The notes under the pieces: generated by a model
The model's database searches: none
Told to the model about the DNA's origin: nothing
Seen by the model: only the letters and a program-made list of their open reading frames with translations
NCBI GenBank assembly: GCA_021737445.1
Contig: JAIPDY010000176.1
Location: 1-6,923, forward strand
Direction of reading: 5' to 3'
DNA: 6,923 bases
Source: Desulfotignum sp.
Lineage (GTDB): Bacteria > Desulfobacterota > Desulfobacteria > Desulfobacterales > Desulfobacteraceae
Part shown: one piece after another, positions 5,447-6,923 of the stretch
Layout of the letters: each line of letters begins with the position of its first letter
How positions within the stretch are numbered: position 1 is the first letter of the stretch
Translations under genes and position numbers: made by a program

Positions 5447-6923
5447 ATGGCCAAAGACACCTGTCCCGTTCAGGCCACCCTGCAATATCTGTCTGATCGT
5501 ATTGCATCCGGTGTTTTGACAGACCCTGGGGTGCGGCGGATATGTGAATTCATCCGGATGCTGGTGGAGGAGATATCTCTGGGAGAAGCCGGGAGCGGTC
5601 ACATGGCTGCCATTGACGATTTGATGGCGGAATTTGAAACCAGACAGCCTGATGATATGGCTGTCAAAACCAGGCATTATCTGGCACAGGTTTTGACGGA
5701 TCACAGGGAAGTGTTTGAAAGCCATATCGAAACCCGGAACTGCCCATCCCATGACTGCGGTGTCATTGCCCCGTCCCCCTGCCAGATGGCCTGTCCTGCC
5801 GGCATTGATGTGCCCACCTACCTGGCATTGATTGCCGAAGGCAAGGATGACCAGGCCATCGAGGTGATCAGAGAGGACAACCCCCTTCCCTGGGTCTGCG
5901 GCCTGGTGTGCACCCGTCCCTGTGAAATGATGTGTGTCAGGGGGCGTATCGACACCCCTATCTCCATCAAGTTTCTCAAGGCGTTTGCTGCGGAACGGGC
6001 CCTGTCCGACCGGGCGTATAAAAACCCTGAACCTGCTTTACCCAACGGCAAACAAGTGTGCGTGGTGGGAGCCGGTCCGGGCGGGCTGTCCTGCGCCTAT
6101 TACCTGGCCCTGATGGGGTACCAGGTGGAGGTGATCGAAACCCTTCCCTTTGCCGGCGGCATGCTCATGGTGGGCATCCCCCGATACCGGCTGCCCCGGG
6201 AGGTGATTGACCGTGAAGTGGCCATGATAGAAGACCTGGGGGTGGTTTTTTCCTTCAACACCCGGTTTGGCAGGGATGTCACCTATGAAGAGATGAAAGA
6301 CAGGGGCACGGATGCGTTTTTTCTGGCCATCGGTGCCCACAAGGCATGGGACCTTGGCATCAAAGGGGAAACCGATTTTCCCAGGGTCATTGATGCCATC
6401 ACGTTTTTAAAGAATGTGGCGTTAGGAGACCGCCATGCCCCGGGCAGGCATGTGGTGATCATCGGCGGCGGAAATGTGGCCATCGATGCGGCCAGAACCA
6501 GCCTGCGGCTAGGGGCGGACAAAGTCACCATCGCCTACCGCAGATCCAGGGAACAGATGCCCGCCGATATCGAGGAAGTGGAGCAGGCGGAAGAGGAAGG
6601 TATTGAATTCTCCTTCCTGACCATTCCCACCGAAGTTAAGGGCAAAGATGATATCATCACGGGCCTTGCATGCATCAAGGCCGAACTGATCGCTAAAAAA
6701 GGATCGGACCGGCTGGCACCTGTTCCCATCCTGGGCAAGGAGTTCATCATCCAGGCTGATGCCGTGGTGTCTGCCATCGGCCAGTATGTGGATGATACCG
6801 GTATGAACGCGTTTGATGCGGTCAACTGGACCCGCAGAGGGACCATTGAGGTAAACCATGCCTCCATGGAAACCGGCATGCCCGGGGTGTTTGCAGCCGG
6901 AGACGCCGTGTCAGGCCCTGCCA
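5447..6923 (+). CDS. GltD/SudA-like FAD- and NAD(P)H-dependent oxidoreductase with FeS N-terminus, 3' end outside the window
   Basis: The frame is open from ATG 5447 to the window edge (492 residues seen), with AAGGAG (5433-5438) 8 bases upstream. Residues 1-95 end in HYLAQVLTDHREVFESHI, resembling the C-terminal part of NuoF-type FeS domains, but the cysteine cluster is largely lost (only C33 near the expected place). Residues 99-166 carry two cysteine groups typical of glutamate-synthase small-subunit N-termini: C99/104/112/116 and C151/155/159/163. The FAD motif GAGPGG is at 208-213. The pyridine-nucleotide motif GGGNVA is at 340-345, followed by YRRSREQMPA, which suggests NADPH preference. 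The second FAD signature GVFAAGDAVSGPA is cut by the edge. Family members are GltD, NfnB/SudA and SfrB; they pass electrons between NAD(P)H and FeS partners. With the two upstream genes it suggests a soluble NAD(P)H-linked molybdoenzyme. The direction of electron flow is not known. Confidence 0.92.
   Translation, partial: MAKDTCPVQATLQYLSDRIASGVLTDPGVRRICEFIRMLVEEISLGEAGSGHMAAIDDLMAEFETRQPDDMAVKTRHYLAQVLTDHREVFESHIETRNCPSHDCGVIAPSPCQMACPAGIDVPTYLALIAEGKDDQAIEVIREDNPLPWVCGLVCTRPCEMMCVRGRIDTPISIKFLKAFAAERALSDRAYKNPEPALPNGKQVCVVGAGPGGLSCAYYLALMGYQVEVIETLPFAGGMLMVGIPRYRLPREVIDREVAMIEDLGVVFSFNTRFGRDVTYEEMKDRGTDAFFLAIGAHKAWDLGIKGETDFPRVIDAITFLKNVALGDRHAPGRHVVIIGGGNVAIDAARTSLRLGADKVTIAYRRSREQMPADIEEVEQAEEEGIEFSFLTIPTEVKGKDDIITGLACIKAELIAKKGSDRLAPVPILGKEFIIQADAVVSAIGQYVDDTGMNAFDAVNWTRRGTIEVNHASMETGMPGVFAAGDAVSGPA

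Noticed and set aside
4833..5507. 224-codon open frame on the minus strand across the molybdoenzyme/FeS subunit junction
   Set aside because: It lies antisense to two clearly conserved genes, has no recognisable motif, and its openness follows from codon bias of the genes on the other strand.

Overview
The window looks like a chromosomal segment of a strictly anaerobic, sulfate-reducer-like deltaproteobacterium (Desulfobacterales type). That is an inference from four things: moderate GC, good Shine-Dalgarno sites, an iron-sulfur-rich molybdoenzyme operon, and a -24/-12 (sigma-54) type promoter. No phage, insertion sequence, CRISPR array or rRNA is visible.

Left part (1-788): the 3' end of a plus-strand gene for an unrecognised protein is followed by a tRNA-Val(GAC) gene with its own promoter. 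The tRNA folds cleanly but has C instead of the near-universal U33 before the anticodon. Middle (789-2455, minus strand): a MscS-family mechanosensitive channel and an IclR-family regulator form a two-gene operon joined by an ATGA stop/start overlap. The regulator runs convergently toward the tRNA.

Divergent regulatory region (2456-2814, about 360 bases, no gene): it holds a GC-rich palindrome close to the channel gene, a 21-22 bp imperfect inverted repeat (2530-2580), a cluster of TGCA-centred motifs, and a good match to a sigma-54 promoter (2749-2764) placed to drive the genes to the right.

Right part (2815-6923, plus strand): a tight three-gene operon encodes a molybdopterin oxidoreductase without an export signal, a four-cluster (16 Cys) ferredoxin-like subunit, and a GltD/SudA-like flavoprotein that runs off the window end. 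Together they suggest a soluble cytoplasmic complex carrying electrons NAD(P)H <-> FAD <-> FeS chain <-> Mo/W-bisMGD. The substrate cannot be read from the sequence. The combination differs from the usual exported Psr/Phs/Dms layout, where the third gene is a membrane anchor. Here a pyridine-nucleotide flavoprotein takes that place, and its N-terminus looks like a decayed NuoF-type iron-sulfur domain. This operon and its control region are the most interesting part of the window.
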